This document shows positions 1 through 8,091 of a stretch of 39,410 nt of DNA, piece by piece. Under the pieces are notes generated by a model. That model saw nothing but the letters and a program-made list of their open reading frames with translations, was not told the DNA's origin and did not search any database. Position numbers and translations under genes: made by a program. The stretch comes from Thermofilaceae archaeon (GTDB lineage Archaea > Thermoproteota > Thermoprotei > Thermofilales > Thermofilaceae), in assembly GCA_025057995.1 (NCBI GenBank), contig JANXEW010000010.1, positions 1 to 39,410 on the forward strand. Reading direction: 5' to 3'. The first letter of the stretch is position 1; every line of letters starts with the position of its first letter.

Positions 1-2208
1 AGAGTCTTAACTAAAGTTTTTAGGATTCCAGGAGAAGAAATAACGTTTAAGTTTGATTGGTGGAGCGGAGGAGGAAATGCTGGTGAAGATTATGAAGTTT
101 TAGTAAAAGGATTAGAGATTGCTACATTAGTTTTTATGCATTATAAAGTTAGAGATGAAAACACAATAATAGCCATGCAGAATAAAATAGTCGATACTGG
201 TTATGGGTTAGAAAGACTGGTTTGGTTAACAAACGGGTCGCCCACAGTGTATGATGCGGTGTTTCCTACGCTTATTGAAAAACTTCGCTCAAACGCTGGT
301 TTAGAAACTTTAGACCACGAGATAGCTGTAACAGTAGCCCGTAAATCAGGCAAATTGGATTTCAAGGATCCAGAGAGTTCACGACGAACTTTAGAAAGTA
401 TTGCAAAAGTACTGGGAATGAAGTTAGAGCAGTTGCTAGATCAGCTTTCTCCTTATTATAGCTTATACGCCCTGGCGGATCATAGCAGAACAATAATGTG
501 GATGCTCGGCGATGGTGTAGTACCGTCTAACGTTGAAGCGGGGTACTTGGCTCGTTTGCTTATTCGTAGAGCCTTAAGGCACTTGTGGGAGTTGGGTATT
601 GAGGAAAACCTCTGCGAGATAGTGGCTTGGCAGATAGAGATTTGGAAAAGGGATTTTCCCGAATATGTGGAGTTGTTAAATGAGATATTAGACATGGTGG
701 ATCATGAAGAGAAAAAGTACCGAGAAACCTTGCGACATGGTAAACGTGTGATTGAAAAGGTCGTTAAAACGTTGAAATATAAAAATATCTCAGAAATACC
801 CCTAAAAGACCTAGTTGAGATTTATGAATCACATGGAGTGCCCCCTGAGATAGTAGCTGAAGAGGCTTCAAGGCTTGGAATTAGCGTGAAGATACCTCCT
901 GACTTCTTCGCCACAATTGTCTCTAAGCATGAAGCGGGGACGAAGAGGGTAGAAGTTTTACCGGATGAATACAAGTCGTTGGTCAACGGTTTACACTCAA
1001 CGGAAAAACTATACTACAAGGATCCATTGTTAGTAAGTTTTGAAGCAAGGGTTTTAAGGGTCTCAGGAAACATCCTGGTGCTAGATCGAACGGCCTTTTA
1101 TCCGGAGGGCGGGGGTCAGCCTCACGATGAAGGCGTAATTATGTGGGAAGACGGATCGTGTCGTGTAACTCAAGTGATCAATGCTGGAGGTGTCATCTTG
1201 CATTTGTGTGACGGTAAAATGCCCCCAGAAGGTGCGAAAATCGTTGGACAAGTAAATGCTGAAAGGAGGTTGGCTCTCATGAGAAATCATACAGCAACCC
1301 ATATTATTTTGGGAGCTGCTAGAAAAGTTCTCGGCCGACACGTGTGGCAAACAGGGGCCCAAAAAGGGGTGGAGCAGAGCAGGCTAGATATTACACATCA
1401 CAAGAAGATAACTGAAGATGAGCTAAGAGCTATGGAGGAGTTATCGAATAGAGTTGTCATGGAAGATAGGCTTGTAAGAGTATTTTATGAGGACAGAGTT
1501 TCAGCTGAAATGAAATATGGTTTTACCCTTTACCAAGGAGGAGCTGTGCCCGAGGCACGGTTAAGGATCGTAGAGATCGAGGGATGGGATGCTGAGGCTT
1601 GTGGTGGAATCCACTGCCGAAGAACGGGTGAGGTCGGTTTAATCAAGATTGTGAAGGTAGAAAGAATACAAGATGGGGTCTCACGCCTTGTGTTCAAGGT
1701 GGGTCAAGCGGCTCTGGAGCACATCTGGAAGCTAGAAAGCGACGTTGAACAAGTTGCAAGGTTACTTGGAGTGGACTACACCAGAGTTGCAGAGGCTATC
1801 CGTAAACTAGTGGAGGAGCAAAGCGCACTCAGCAAAGAACTTCGAGAGCTTAGAAGCAAGTTGCTCGAGGTAGCCGTACGCGAGTTAGTGAACAAGGTGA
1901 AGGTAATCTCGGGCATAAAGGTAATAGCAGCTATAGTAGAGGAGAGGAACGTAAACGAGCTTGCGCTAAAAGTAGCTGAACGGGTAAACGACGCAGTAGT
2001 GGGCTTAGTTAACTCCGAGGGAAACTATGCAATAAAAGTGGGGAATGTTCTCTTGGAAAAAGGGTTTGATGCCAGGTTTATTAATGCGCAGCTTCTTAAG
2101 AACCTGAAAGGGAGAGGTGGCGGAGTAGTTGATCTAGTTTCTGGTAAAATAGAAAATCCAAGTCTTTTCCCCCAAACCCTAGAAAATGTCATCATCGCAA
2201 AAGCCTGA
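1..2208 (+). CDS. alaS: Alanyl-tRNA synthetase, archaeal type (5' truncated by window edge)
   Basis: Charges tRNA-Ala with alanine in the cytoplasm and edits mischarged Ser/Gly. The reading frame is open from base 1 without a start, so the N-terminal catalytic part lies outside the window; about 735 codons are present, where archaeal AlaRS is usually near 900. Visible in order: the end of the class II core (GYGLERLVWL), the helical tRNA-recognition domain (ADHSRTIMWMLGDG, then GYLARLLIRRALRH), the editing-domain zinc motifs HTATH (near base 1290) and C-GGI-H (near base 1602), and a glycine-rich C-terminal oligomerisation/C-Ala segment. An internal ATG at 136 is not the start because homologous sequence continues upstream of it. 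The stop overlaps the DUF434 gene by 23 nt, so this begins a five-gene co-directional run. The call is firm. Confidence 0.96.
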   Translation, partial: RVLTKVFRIPGEEITFKFDWWSGGGNAGEDYEVLVKGLEIATLVFMHYKVRDENTIIAMQNKIVDTGYGLERLVWLTNGSPTVYDAVFPTLIEKLRSNAGLETLDHEIAVTVARKSGKLDFKDPESSRRTLESIAKVLGMKLEQLLDQLSPYYSLYALADHSRTIMWMLGDGVVPSNVEAGYLARLLIRRALRHLWELGIEENLCEIVAWQIEIWKRDFPEYVELLNEILDMVDHEEKKYRETLRHGKRVIEKVVKTLKYKNISEIPLKDLVEIYESHGVPPEIVAEEASRLGISVKIPPDFFATIVSKHEAGTKRVEVLPDEYKSLVNGLHSTEKLYYKDPLLVSFEARVLRVSGNILVLDRTAFYPEGGGQPHDEGVIMWEDGSCRVTQVINAGGVILHLCDGKMPPEGAKIVGQVNAERRLALMRNHTATHIILGAARKVLGRHVWQTGAQKGVEQSRLDITHHKKITEDELRAMEELSNRVVMEDRLVRVFYEDRVSAEMKYGFTLYQGGAVPEARLRIVEIEGWDAEACGGIHCRRTGEVGLIKIVKVERIQDGVSRLVFKVGQAALEHIWKLESDVEQVARLLGVDYTRVAEAIRKLVEEQSALSKELRELRSKLLEVAVRELVNKVKVISGIKVIAAIVEERNVNELALKVAERVNDAVVGLVNSEGNYAIKVGNVLLEKGFDARFINAQLLKNLKGRGGGVVDLVSGKIENPSLFPQTLENVIIAKA

Positions 2209-2968
2209 ACCTCTGCACGTATATACTACTCTAGAGTTGCTTGAAGCATGTGCCGATTTCTTCTTCCTCCTAGAGCGAGGGTACAATCGAAAAGTTGCAC
2301 TAGATTTAGTGACAGCTAGATGGAATCTTAGCAAGCTGGAGCGCCTGGCATTGTATAGGGGGGTCTTCGACTCAGCTACTTCTAAAAAACGAGTCGCTAA
2401 GATTCTCAGGAGCTCTCCAGATAGGTTAACAGTAGACGGCTTTAATGTTCTTTCAACAATTAGCTCGGCTCTAATCGGTGATACCCTTCTTCTTGCCACT
2501 GACGGTTTCGTAAGAGATCTCGCCGCTACCATAAGGAAGGTTGAGGTTAGTCGAGGGTTAATTTCCTCTCTTGTTTTAATGTTAAGTTTTCTTTCTCACC
2601 TGAGGGTACGCGAAGTCATAATTGTATTCGATGCCCAGGTAAGTAGAAGCGGGGAACTAGTTAAGATAGTTAATTCCTTGCTACCATCTTACATTCAAGT
2701 AGGAGAGGCTTTCACAAGTAAGCAAGCTGATAGTTCTTTACTTTCACTCGGGAAACGCTATACATTAGCAACAAGCGACTCGGTGCTAATAGATAAAACA
2801 TTATCCGTTTTTGATTTAGGAGGTGAGCTGTGCTGGCAAATAAGGGGAGAAAAAATCATTAACTTGAAACAACTGGTAGAACTGAAGGTGAGAAAACTTG
2901 CGAAGAGTATCACCGAGAGAGATGGAACGCTTAATGCGCAGGATGGGTATGAAAATGAGGGAGCTTGA
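2186..2968 (+). CDS. DUF434 family protein, function unknown
   Basis: A 260-residue soluble protein that I place in the DUF434 family from its N-terminal half: a helical segment (ALDLVTARWNLSKLERLALYRG) followed by the motif VDGFNVLSTISSALIG, then a putative metal- or nucleic-acid-related second half containing VIIVFDAQVSRSGEL. The VDGxN and VxFDAxxS blocks recall PIN-like nuclease cores, but this is only an impression. The start ATG at 2186 lies inside alaS (23-nt overlap) and the end overlaps the NAC start by 71 nt, which suggests a translationally coupled transcript. No biochemical role is established for the family as far as I know. The gene is convincing; its function is not known. Confidence 0.8.
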   Translation: MSSSQKPEPLHVYTTLELLEACADFFFLLERGYNRKVALDLVTARWNLSKLERLALYRGVFDSATSKKRVAKILRSSPDRLTVDGFNVLSTISSALIGDTLLLATDGFVRDLAATIRKVEVSRGLISSLVLMLSFLSHLRVREVIIVFDAQVSRSGELVKIVNSLLPSYIQVGEAFTSKQADSSLLSLGKRYTLATSDSVLIDKTLSVFDLGGELCWQIRGEKIINLKQLVELKVRKLAKSITERDGTLNAQDGYENEGA

Positions 2969-3254
2969 ATGCGAAAAGGTGATCTTCGTCCTTCCGGATA
3001 GGGAAATTGTAATCGAGAATCCACAAGTAACACTATTGGAGGTACAGGGGGAAAAACTTTACCAAGTCGCTGGTAGAGAGGTTGAACGTTATAAAGAAGA
3101 GTTGCATACTAAAGGATTGGAAATCACAGAGGAGGACGTTAGGCTTGTTGCTGAGCAAGCTAACGTAAATCTGGAGGAGGCTAGAAAAGCTCTCGAAGAA
3201 ACAGGCGGGGATTTAGCCCAGGCCATTATTCTACTACAGGCGCGTAAGGGGTAA
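2898..3254 (+). CDS. nac: Nascent polypeptide-associated complex protein (archaeal alpha-NAC)
   Basis: Binds ribosomes near the exit tunnel and contacts emerging nascent chains; archaeal NAC is a homodimer. The protein has the basic N-terminal ribosome-binding helix (MERLMRRMGMKMREL), the NAC beta-barrel (KVIFVLPDREIVIENPQV, then YQVAGREVER) and a C-terminal UBA domain (ITEEDVRLVAEQANVNLEEA, ending in DLAQAIILLQ). Its 118 residues fit the family. A TTG start at 2898 is chosen because the family usually opens with an NPR-type segment before the basic helix, matched here by SPREMERLMRR, and a GGTGAG ribosome-binding site sits just upstream. ATG 2922 is the alternative. It overlaps the DUF434 gene by 71 nt in another frame. 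Confidence 0.93.
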   Translation: MRRVSPREMERLMRRMGMKMRELECEKVIFVLPDREIVIENPQVTLLEVQGEKLYQVAGREVERYKEELHTKGLEITEEDVRLVAEQANVNLEEARKALEETGGDLAQAIILLQARKG

Positions 3255-3257
3255 TCG

Positions 3258-3836
3258 ATGCTGAACTCGCTTAGAACTCTTTTAAATAAATTCTTAGATA
3301 AAGTATTTAGTGACCGTGTATTCCTCAAGCCTAACGATATTACGCTTATATCTTTAATATTTTCAATGCTAGTACCAATCGCTGCTTTTCTGGGCCTTCC
3401 GCCATACGTTGTTGCATGTCTTCTATTGTTAACTGCTTTCCTAGACGTGTTGGACGGTTACGTTGCAAGGCGGACGGGCTTAGAAACAAAGTTTGGTGCT
3501 TTTCTTGATTCAACAGCAGATAGAGTCAGCGACACTATGTACACGATTGCTCTTATGGTATGTGGTGTAATAGACCCTTTATTAACCCTTATTTTCATCT
3601 CTTCTGAATACTTGGTAAGCTATACTCGCGCTAGAGCAGAGGGACTAGGTGTCAGATTAGCAGGTGTTGGTCTAATGGAGAGGGGTGAAAGAGTTCTTGC
3701 AAAAGCCTTTATATTGACCCTCGGGAATTTTAGTTTAGCGGCAGCTAAAATAGTGACCAGCTTGGTAATTCTGCTCACTATCGCTACCGTGGTTCATCGT
3801 GTAGTCGCGGTTAAAAGGGCACTTGACCTCATGTAA
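3258..3836 (+). CDS. CDP-alcohol phosphatidyltransferase family (archaetidylinositol-phosphate synthase-like)
   Basis: Integral membrane enzyme that transfers the phospho-archaeol group of CDP-archaeol to a polar head-group alcohol in ether-lipid synthesis. The family signature D-x2-D-G-x2-A-R-x8-G-x3-D-x3-D is complete in residues 62-84 (DVLDGYVARR, then GAFLDSTAD), so all metal-binding aspartates are present. Several hydrophobic segments (for example ISLIFSMLVPIAAFLGL and the C-terminal IVTSLVILLTIATVVH) fit the usual six-helix fold; 192 residues is normal. In archaea without an inositol-specific hint nearby, archaetidylinositol-phosphate, archaetidylserine and archaetidylglycerol-phosphate synthases cannot be separated by eye. 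It lies 3 nt after nac and 13 nt before the rtcA start, so it is part of the same run. CarS, which makes its donor substrate, is at 28151. Confidence 0.88.
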   Translation: MLNSLRTLLNKFLDKVFSDRVFLKPNDITLISLIFSMLVPIAAFLGLPPYVVACLLLLTAFLDVLDGYVARRTGLETKFGAFLDSTADRVSDTMYTIALMVCGVIDPLLTLIFISSEYLVSYTRARAEGLGVRLAGVGLMERGERVLAKAFILTLGNFSLAAAKIVTSLVILLTIATVVHRVVAVKRALDLM

Positions 3837-3849
3837 GCGGCGATGTGAG

Positions 3850-4905
3850 ATGATCGAAATTGATGGATCTTACGGAGAAGGGGGCGGGCAATTACTGAGA
3901 TACGCCGTGGCCCTAGCGGCGTTATTAAATAAAGAAGTTAGTATTTATAACATAAGAGCAAAAAGAGATAATCCAGGGCTTAGGCATCAACATTTATCAG
4001 TGGTAAAAACAATCTCTGAACTCGTAAATGCAGAGATTAAGGGCTTATACGTAGGTTCTATGGAGCTCTTTATTAAGCCTAGAGGTAAACCAAGAGGTGG
4101 GAAACTCGAAGTAGATATCGGAACAGCTGGAAGCGCTTCTCTCTTTCTTCAAGCAGTTATCCCAGTGCTAGCATCAACATCCAGCGAGGTTATACTTAGA
4201 GTGAAAGGGGGAACCGACGTAAAATGGGCCCCTCCCATTCAGTATTTTCATTACGTTCTTCTTAGGCTTTTAAAAGAGTTCGGCGTGAAAGTTGACCTTA
4301 AGCTGCTCCGGAGGGGTTTCTATCCCCAAGGCGGCGGTTTGGTTGAAGTCCGCGTGCATCCATCATACCCTCTGCAAGCGGTCTCTCTGACGAGAAGTGG
4401 TGAATTGGAGGAGATACGCGGTGTGTCCTACGTTGCAAACCTGCCCCGTCATATAGCTGAAAGGCAAGCAGCTGCAGCAACCGAAACCCTAAGACAGGCT
4501 GGACTCGGCAGTTACATTAGCGAGATAGAAATCGATACTGAAACTCCAGCCGTCGGCGTAGGCAGCGGAATTATACTAACTGGAATATATGAACATAGCG
4601 TCGTAGGTGCTGACGCATTAGGAGAAAGAGGTAAGAAAGCCGAAATCGTGGGACGCGAAGCTGCTGATAAGCTAGTAAAAGTGTTACAACATGGTGCTCC
4701 AATAGACTCGCATGCTCTAGACAATCTAATTCTCTACATGTCTCTTGCTAAAGGTGTTTCTAGAGTTGTTTCGAGTGAGATGACAAGTCACGCTGAAACA
4801 GCTGTATGGCTTTGTAGTAGGATAACAGGCGCCCGATTTAATGTACGAGACGAGGAGCACTCCGTAGCAGTAGAAGCTGAAGGAGTAGGGTTCCAACCAT
4901 TGTAA
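3850..4905 (+). CDS. rtcA: RNA 3'-terminal phosphate cyclase
   Basis: Converts an RNA 3'-phosphate to a 2',3'-cyclic phosphate using ATP through a covalent histidine-AMP intermediate. The protein begins with the conserved MIEIDGSYGEGGGQLLRY block and continues with NPGLRHQH, GSASLFLQAVIPVLA, YPQGGG and the active-site region DSHALDNLILYMSLAKG, whose histidine is the expected AMP-accepting residue. Its 351 residues match the family. An in-frame ATG at 3823 would add nine unconserved residues that overlap the previous gene, so ATG 3850, preceded by GTGAG, is preferred. It is the last gene of the alaS run. No rtcB ligase is in the window, but a Clp1-type RNA kinase (33562-34833) is another RNA end-processing enzyme nearby. 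Confidence 0.95.
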   Translation: MIEIDGSYGEGGGQLLRYAVALAALLNKEVSIYNIRAKRDNPGLRHQHLSVVKTISELVNAEIKGLYVGSMELFIKPRGKPRGGKLEVDIGTAGSASLFLQAVIPVLASTSSEVILRVKGGTDVKWAPPIQYFHYVLLRLLKEFGVKVDLKLLRRGFYPQGGGLVEVRVHPSYPLQAVSLTRSGELEEIRGVSYVANLPRHIAERQAAAATETLRQAGLGSYISEIEIDTETPAVGVGSGIILTGIYEHSVVGADALGERGKKAEIVGREAADKLVKVLQHGAPIDSHALDNLILYMSLAKGVSRVVSSEMTSHAETAVWLCSRITGARFNVRDEEHSVAVEAEGVGFQPL

Positions 4906-4914
4906 TATTTTTAA

Positions 4915-5727
4915 CTATAAACTATTTAACCTAACTGTAATTGAATCATTAGGAGCCAGTTCAAACCTCTTTGCAGCATCACCCTTATTCACTGCAAGCT
5001 CTAGATACCCCTCGCTATTGATAAGCAGTAATGGCTCCCCCTCGCTAGAGTAACCGTAAGACTGAAGGAGTCTCACTGCAAGAGTCTGTTGATTTTTTAA
5101 CGTTACTGAGCAGCTCATGCCGTACTTGAAGCCTGCAGCTTCTAGGTGTCGTTTCGTTGCGTTTAGAACAACGTTCCCAAAGTCATCCACGTAAAACACC
5201 TTGCATTCCATAAATCCATGCCGTACCTGCGGTTCCATAAAAACAGGAGTATGTATCTCCTCTTCAAGAATTGGACCTACGGCCGATAGAGGTACCCCTC
5301 GAGCTATGTGAGCCGCGACGGGTGCGTATATATCTCGTCCATGGAAAGTATAGGAGACATCAGGTCTAAACAAATTCCTGTTTTCTATTAGCCTAGCTTC
5401 CTCGATACCGTCTTCAAACGCGGAAAGCGCGAGCACTCCATTGTCCGGTCCGACAAAAACATAGTTCCTAGTCTTTAGCACAATGCTACGCCTGTTTGTC
5501 CCCACGCCGGGGTCTACCACTGCAACGTGAATTGTACCCGGGGGAAAGTACCTATAAGAACTTTTGAGCACATAAGCAGCTGCGAGAATATCCTGTTTAG
5601 GCACTCCGTGCGATATATCTACAATAATGGTTTCAGGTGCTATCGATAGAATTACGCCTTTCATAGATGCTACGTAATGATCTCTGTACCCAAAGTCTGT
5701 TAAAAGAGTAATGATAGGTAACTTCAT
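4915..5727 (-). CDS. SAM hydroxide adenosyltransferase (DUF62 family)
   Basis: Hydrolyses S-adenosylmethionine to adenosine and methionine; related to fluorinase and chlorinase but using hydroxide. The 270-residue protein opens with ITLLTDFGYRDHYVASMKG, the family's N-terminal Asp-containing block, followed by DISHGVPKQDILAAAYVL, HVAVVDPGVGT, VGPDNGVL and FHGRDIYAPVAAH, and ends in the C-terminal beta domain (VFYVDDFGNVVLNATK). These carry the Asp/Arg/His set associated with hydroxide rather than halide chemistry. The gene is convergent with rtcA (stop codons about 10 nt apart) and divergent from the aminotransferase at 5825. A TATA-like TTTTTAAATATAT element at 5751-5763 lies about 30 nt upstream of its ATG, so a short or absent leader is likely. 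Confidence 0.92.
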   Translation of the reverse strand: MKLPIITLLTDFGYRDHYVASMKGVILSIAPETIIVDISHGVPKQDILAAAYVLKSSYRYFPPGTIHVAVVDPGVGTNRRSIVLKTRNYVFVGPDNGVLALSAFEDGIEEARLIENRNLFRPDVSYTFHGRDIYAPVAAHIARGVPLSAVGPILEEEIHTPVFMEPQVRHGFMECKVFYVDDFGNVVLNATKRHLEAAGFKYGMSCSVTLKNQQTLAVRLLQSYGYSSEGEPLLLINSEGYLELAVNKGDAAKRFELAPNDSITVRLNSL

Positions 5728-5824
5728 ATAACTAACTTTCCATCAGTTACTTTTTAAATATATAGTGACTTAAATATCTCGGTTTAAAGTGAAACCTTAA
5801 TAAGAAAGTCAAGGAGTAACACTT
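5728..5824. promoter_or_regulatory. Divergent promoter region between the DUF62 and aminotransferase genes
   Basis: The 97-bp spacer is AT-rich. On the minus strand a TATATTTAAAAA box (5752-5763) sits about 30 nt before the ATG of the SAM hydroxide adenosyltransferase. On the plus strand CTTAATAA (near 5796) is about 28 nt before the GTG at 5825, and AAGGAG at 5810-5815 is a ribosome-binding site for that gene. The two TATA boxes are separate, unlike the shared box at 23767-23776. This is inferred from sequence and spacing only. Confidence 0.5.
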
Positions 5825-6970
5825 GTGAACAAAGACACTCCTTTACTATTCATTCCGGGACCTGTGAACGTTGATGAATCTATACTATTAGAGAATGCAG
5901 TTCCAATTATAAATCATAGATCTGAAGAGTTTCATAAATTATTTGAAGATGTAAAAGATTTACTGAAAAAAGTGTTGAATACAAAGAATGAAATTCTAAT
6001 TTTCACAGCTTCAGGCACTGGAGCGGTTGAAGCTCTTGCCTCTAACTTTGCTCCGCGTAGACGGGTCCTAGTAATAAATGTGGGCGAATTTGGGACGAGG
6101 CTTGCAGAGGCTTTCAGAGTTCACGGTGCTCAGGTAGAGGAGATCTCAGCTGAGCTCGGCTCAGCGCCAGATCTTGACACGCTACGTCAACACCTCGATG
6201 ACCTTGCCCCTGATATCCTCGCGTTCGTCTATAACGATACTTCACCTGGCATACGATTAAGCTACATACGTGAGCTATGTATGGAAGCTAGGGCACGCGA
6301 TGTTTTAACGTTGGTTGATGCGGTTTCTGCTGCTGGTGGGGATGAACTAGACATAGACTCCTGGCAGATTGACGCGTTAGCTGGTGCATCGCAAAAATGT
6401 TTAGGAGCGCCACCTGGATTATCTTTCTTGACTTTAAGCGATAGAGCAATAGAAGCTCTTGTCGAGAAACCTTCGACAGTATATTTCAATGTACGAAGGT
6501 ACTTGAAATACGCAGAAAAATCGGAGACGCCGTTCACGCCGGCGGTGACGCTCTTCCATTCCTTGAGAAGAGCTTTAGCGACGATATATGAAATTGGAGT
6601 CGACAAATGGATCTCAATGCATTTAACTAGAGCTCAAGTGCTCTATAAAGCCTTCGAGGATCTCAGCTTAAAGCCGTTCGTGAAAGAGCCGTATAGATCG
6701 CGTACCGTACTAGCCTTCCGGTTGCCTGAAGCGATCAACGTTAAAGATTTTAGAAAAAATCTAAAAAAGAAGTACGGTATAGAAGTAGCAGGTGGAATGG
6801 GTACTTTGGCTGAGAGCATCATACGAGTAGGTGTGATGGGTTCTATACCGCTCAGAGATCTAATAACACTCGTATCTACCGTTGGACTAGAGCTAAGAGA
6901 GTGGGGATTGAAGGTTGATTTGGAGAAAGCCTTGGAAGATGTAAGTGCGCTTGGAAGAAACGTATGTTGA
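5825..6970 (+). CDS. Class V aminotransferase (alanine-glyoxylate / serine-pyruvate type)
   Basis: PLP-dependent aminotransferase of the AGXT family, likely moving amino groups between alanine or serine and glyoxylate or pyruvate-type acceptors. The protein shows the family opening LLFIPGPVNVDESIL, the TASGTGAVEAL turn that binds PLP phosphate, the Asp-containing VDAVSAAGGDELDIDSW block, and the Schiff-base lysine in SQKCLGAPPGLSFL. Its 381 residues are typical. The start is GTG 5825 with an AAGGAG site 9 nt upstream. The stop overlaps the ATG of cgi121 in an ATGTTGA arrangement, so the two genes are translationally coupled although their functions are not obviously linked. Exact substrate specificity cannot be read from the sequence. 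Confidence 0.9.
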   Translation: MNKDTPLLFIPGPVNVDESILLENAVPIINHRSEEFHKLFEDVKDLLKKVLNTKNEILIFTASGTGAVEALASNFAPRRRVLVINVGEFGTRLAEAFRVHGAQVEEISAELGSAPDLDTLRQHLDDLAPDILAFVYNDTSPGIRLSYIRELCMEARARDVLTLVDAVSAAGGDELDIDSWQIDALAGASQKCLGAPPGLSFLTLSDRAIEALVEKPSTVYFNVRRYLKYAEKSETPFTPAVTLFHSLRRALATIYEIGVDKWISMHLTRAQVLYKAFEDLSLKPFVKEPYRSRTVLAFRLPEAINVKDFRKNLKKKYGIEVAGGMGTLAESIIRVGVMGSIPLRDLITLVSTVGLELREWGLKVDLEKALEDVSALGRNVC

Positions 6971-7515
6971 TTCCCGTCGATGCCGGTAGGGCATATGCTT
7001 ACGCAGGGGTTTTAAGAGGTACAGTGCCTATAGATGAGCGAGAAATTCGTACTGTAGCTGGACCATTTCAGGAGGCTTACCTAGTTATTTTCAATCCAAA
7101 CTTTGTTGTAGGGCCAGCACATGTCCTAACAGCTGTAGATTACGCTTTGCGAGCTTTCAGGCTTAAACGAAACATTGCCAGAAGTTTACACGTTGAGTCC
7201 TTTCTCTTCGCAGCTGCAACTAACGATATCTCGAAAGCCTTGAAACTCTTCAACCCAAACTTCAGAGGCAATCGACACATAATTGTAGTCGTCTCAAAAT
7301 CGCGTGAATCCTGCTTGAGAGTTGCTAACGCATTTGCTGAAACTCAAGGAGCTGTTTATGAAACATTTCAGAGAAGCAAGGATGCGGCAGAGCGGGTGAC
7401 CAAGATGCTAGGTATAACTGAAGTTGAACTCTCAACTACTTACGCTCAAGATTTCATTGAAGCCGTAGAGAAATGTCTCCTGTTTCGAATGGCGTTGAAT
7501 TTCCTATCTCGTTAA
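6964..7515 (+). CDS. cgi121: KEOPS complex subunit Cgi121
   Basis: Cgi121 is the KEOPS subunit that captures the tRNA 3' CCA end for t6A37 modification by Kae1. The 183-residue protein has the expected pattern: an N-terminal strand with LIPVDAGRAYAYAG, a central AHVLTAVDYALRAFRLKRNIARSLHVESFLFAAATNDISKAL segment typical of the family core (given here as consecutive motif blocks around residues 50-92), then IIVVVSKSRESCLRVA and a C-terminal helix. Sequence conservation in this family is low, so the call rests on the helix-strand pattern and the ARSLxxExFLxxAxTxDIxKAL block. It overlaps the aminotransferase by 7 nt and meets the convergent THUMP gene tail to tail with a 4-nt overlap. No other KEOPS subunit is in the window. 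Confidence 0.8.
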   Translation: MLIPVDAGRAYAYAGVLRGTVPIDEREIRTVAGPFQEAYLVIFNPNFVVGPAHVLTAVDYALRAFRLKRNIARSLHVESFLFAAATNDISKALKLFNPNFRGNRHIIVVVSKSRESCLRVANAFAETQGAVYETFQRSKDAAERVTKMLGITEVELSTTYAQDFIEAVEKCLLFRMALNFLSR

Positions 7516-8069
7516 TAGGGAAAGTCGTTGCTTACTGATGACGATGCTCGTCTAATCTTCTGGATCGACACAATATGGTGAGGTTTTACTACAGCCAACC
7601 CTGTTACAAAACCAATTACTTCAATTATGAGTATCTTATCGGGGTTTTCCAAGTCGACCTTATTGGAGATATAAGGAGCAATAGATGATATCACATCCTC
7701 CTTAGTTAAAGTAGTCAAACGCTTTCTCACTTCAATACGGTATTTTTCCCCTTGTAAAAGTTTCCCGTCGACTAATTGGAGTGCGGCTCGTTTAATTTCT
7801 TCAATATGTGTAGGTACGCACAGCTCAATCGGCTCTATTTTCAAAAGGAAACGAAAATACCAAGGTTCGTTAAGAGCCCTCTTCCAAGCTTCTTCAACTA
7901 CAAAGAACGGATCAAGATTTGTTAATAACACAACTAGGCCTGGTAAACCAGTGGTACCAGCTTTTACTCTATTATCACCGAGTTCTCGAATAAAATACCA
8001 GAGTTCACTTAAAAGATCATTTTCTCTTCGTCTATAGGTTGAAGCAATTAAATTAAATTTATCAAGCAT
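7512..8069 (-). CDS. THUMP-domain protein (Tan1-like, tRNA modification)
   Basis: A 185-residue protein that reads as a stand-alone THUMP RNA-binding domain with a helical N-terminus. Residues about 40-170 give the THUMP strand-helix pattern: KAGTTGLPGLVVLLTN, FFVVEEAWKRAL, FRFLLKIEPIELCVPT, KYRIEVRKRL and a C-terminal NPDKILIIEVIGFVTGLAVV. In eukaryotes Tan1 is the adaptor that presents tRNA-Ser/Leu to the Kre33/TmcA-type acetyltransferase for ac4C12; archaeal homologues are presumed similar, but this is inference. It has no catalytic domain of its own. It is convergent with cgi121, another tRNA modification protein, and lies 22 nt upstream of the ABC ATPase stop codon on the opposite side. 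Confidence 0.75.
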   Translation of the reverse strand: MLDKFNLIASTYRRRENDLLSELWYFIRELGDNRVKAGTTGLPGLVVLLTNLDPFFVVEEAWKRALNEPWYFRFLLKIEPIELCVPTHIEEIKRAALQLVDGKLLQGEKYRIEVRKRLTTLTKEDVISSIAPYISNKVDLENPDKILIIEVIGFVTGLAVVKPHHIVSIQKIRRASSSVSNDFPY

Positions 8070-8091
8070 CTTTAATACTTATATTATTACT

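Noticed and set aside
136-2208. ATG 136 as the start of alaS
   Set aside because: The same frame is open to base 1 and encodes AlaRS-like sequence (for example FDWWSGGGNAGEDYEV), so the gene is cut by the window edge.
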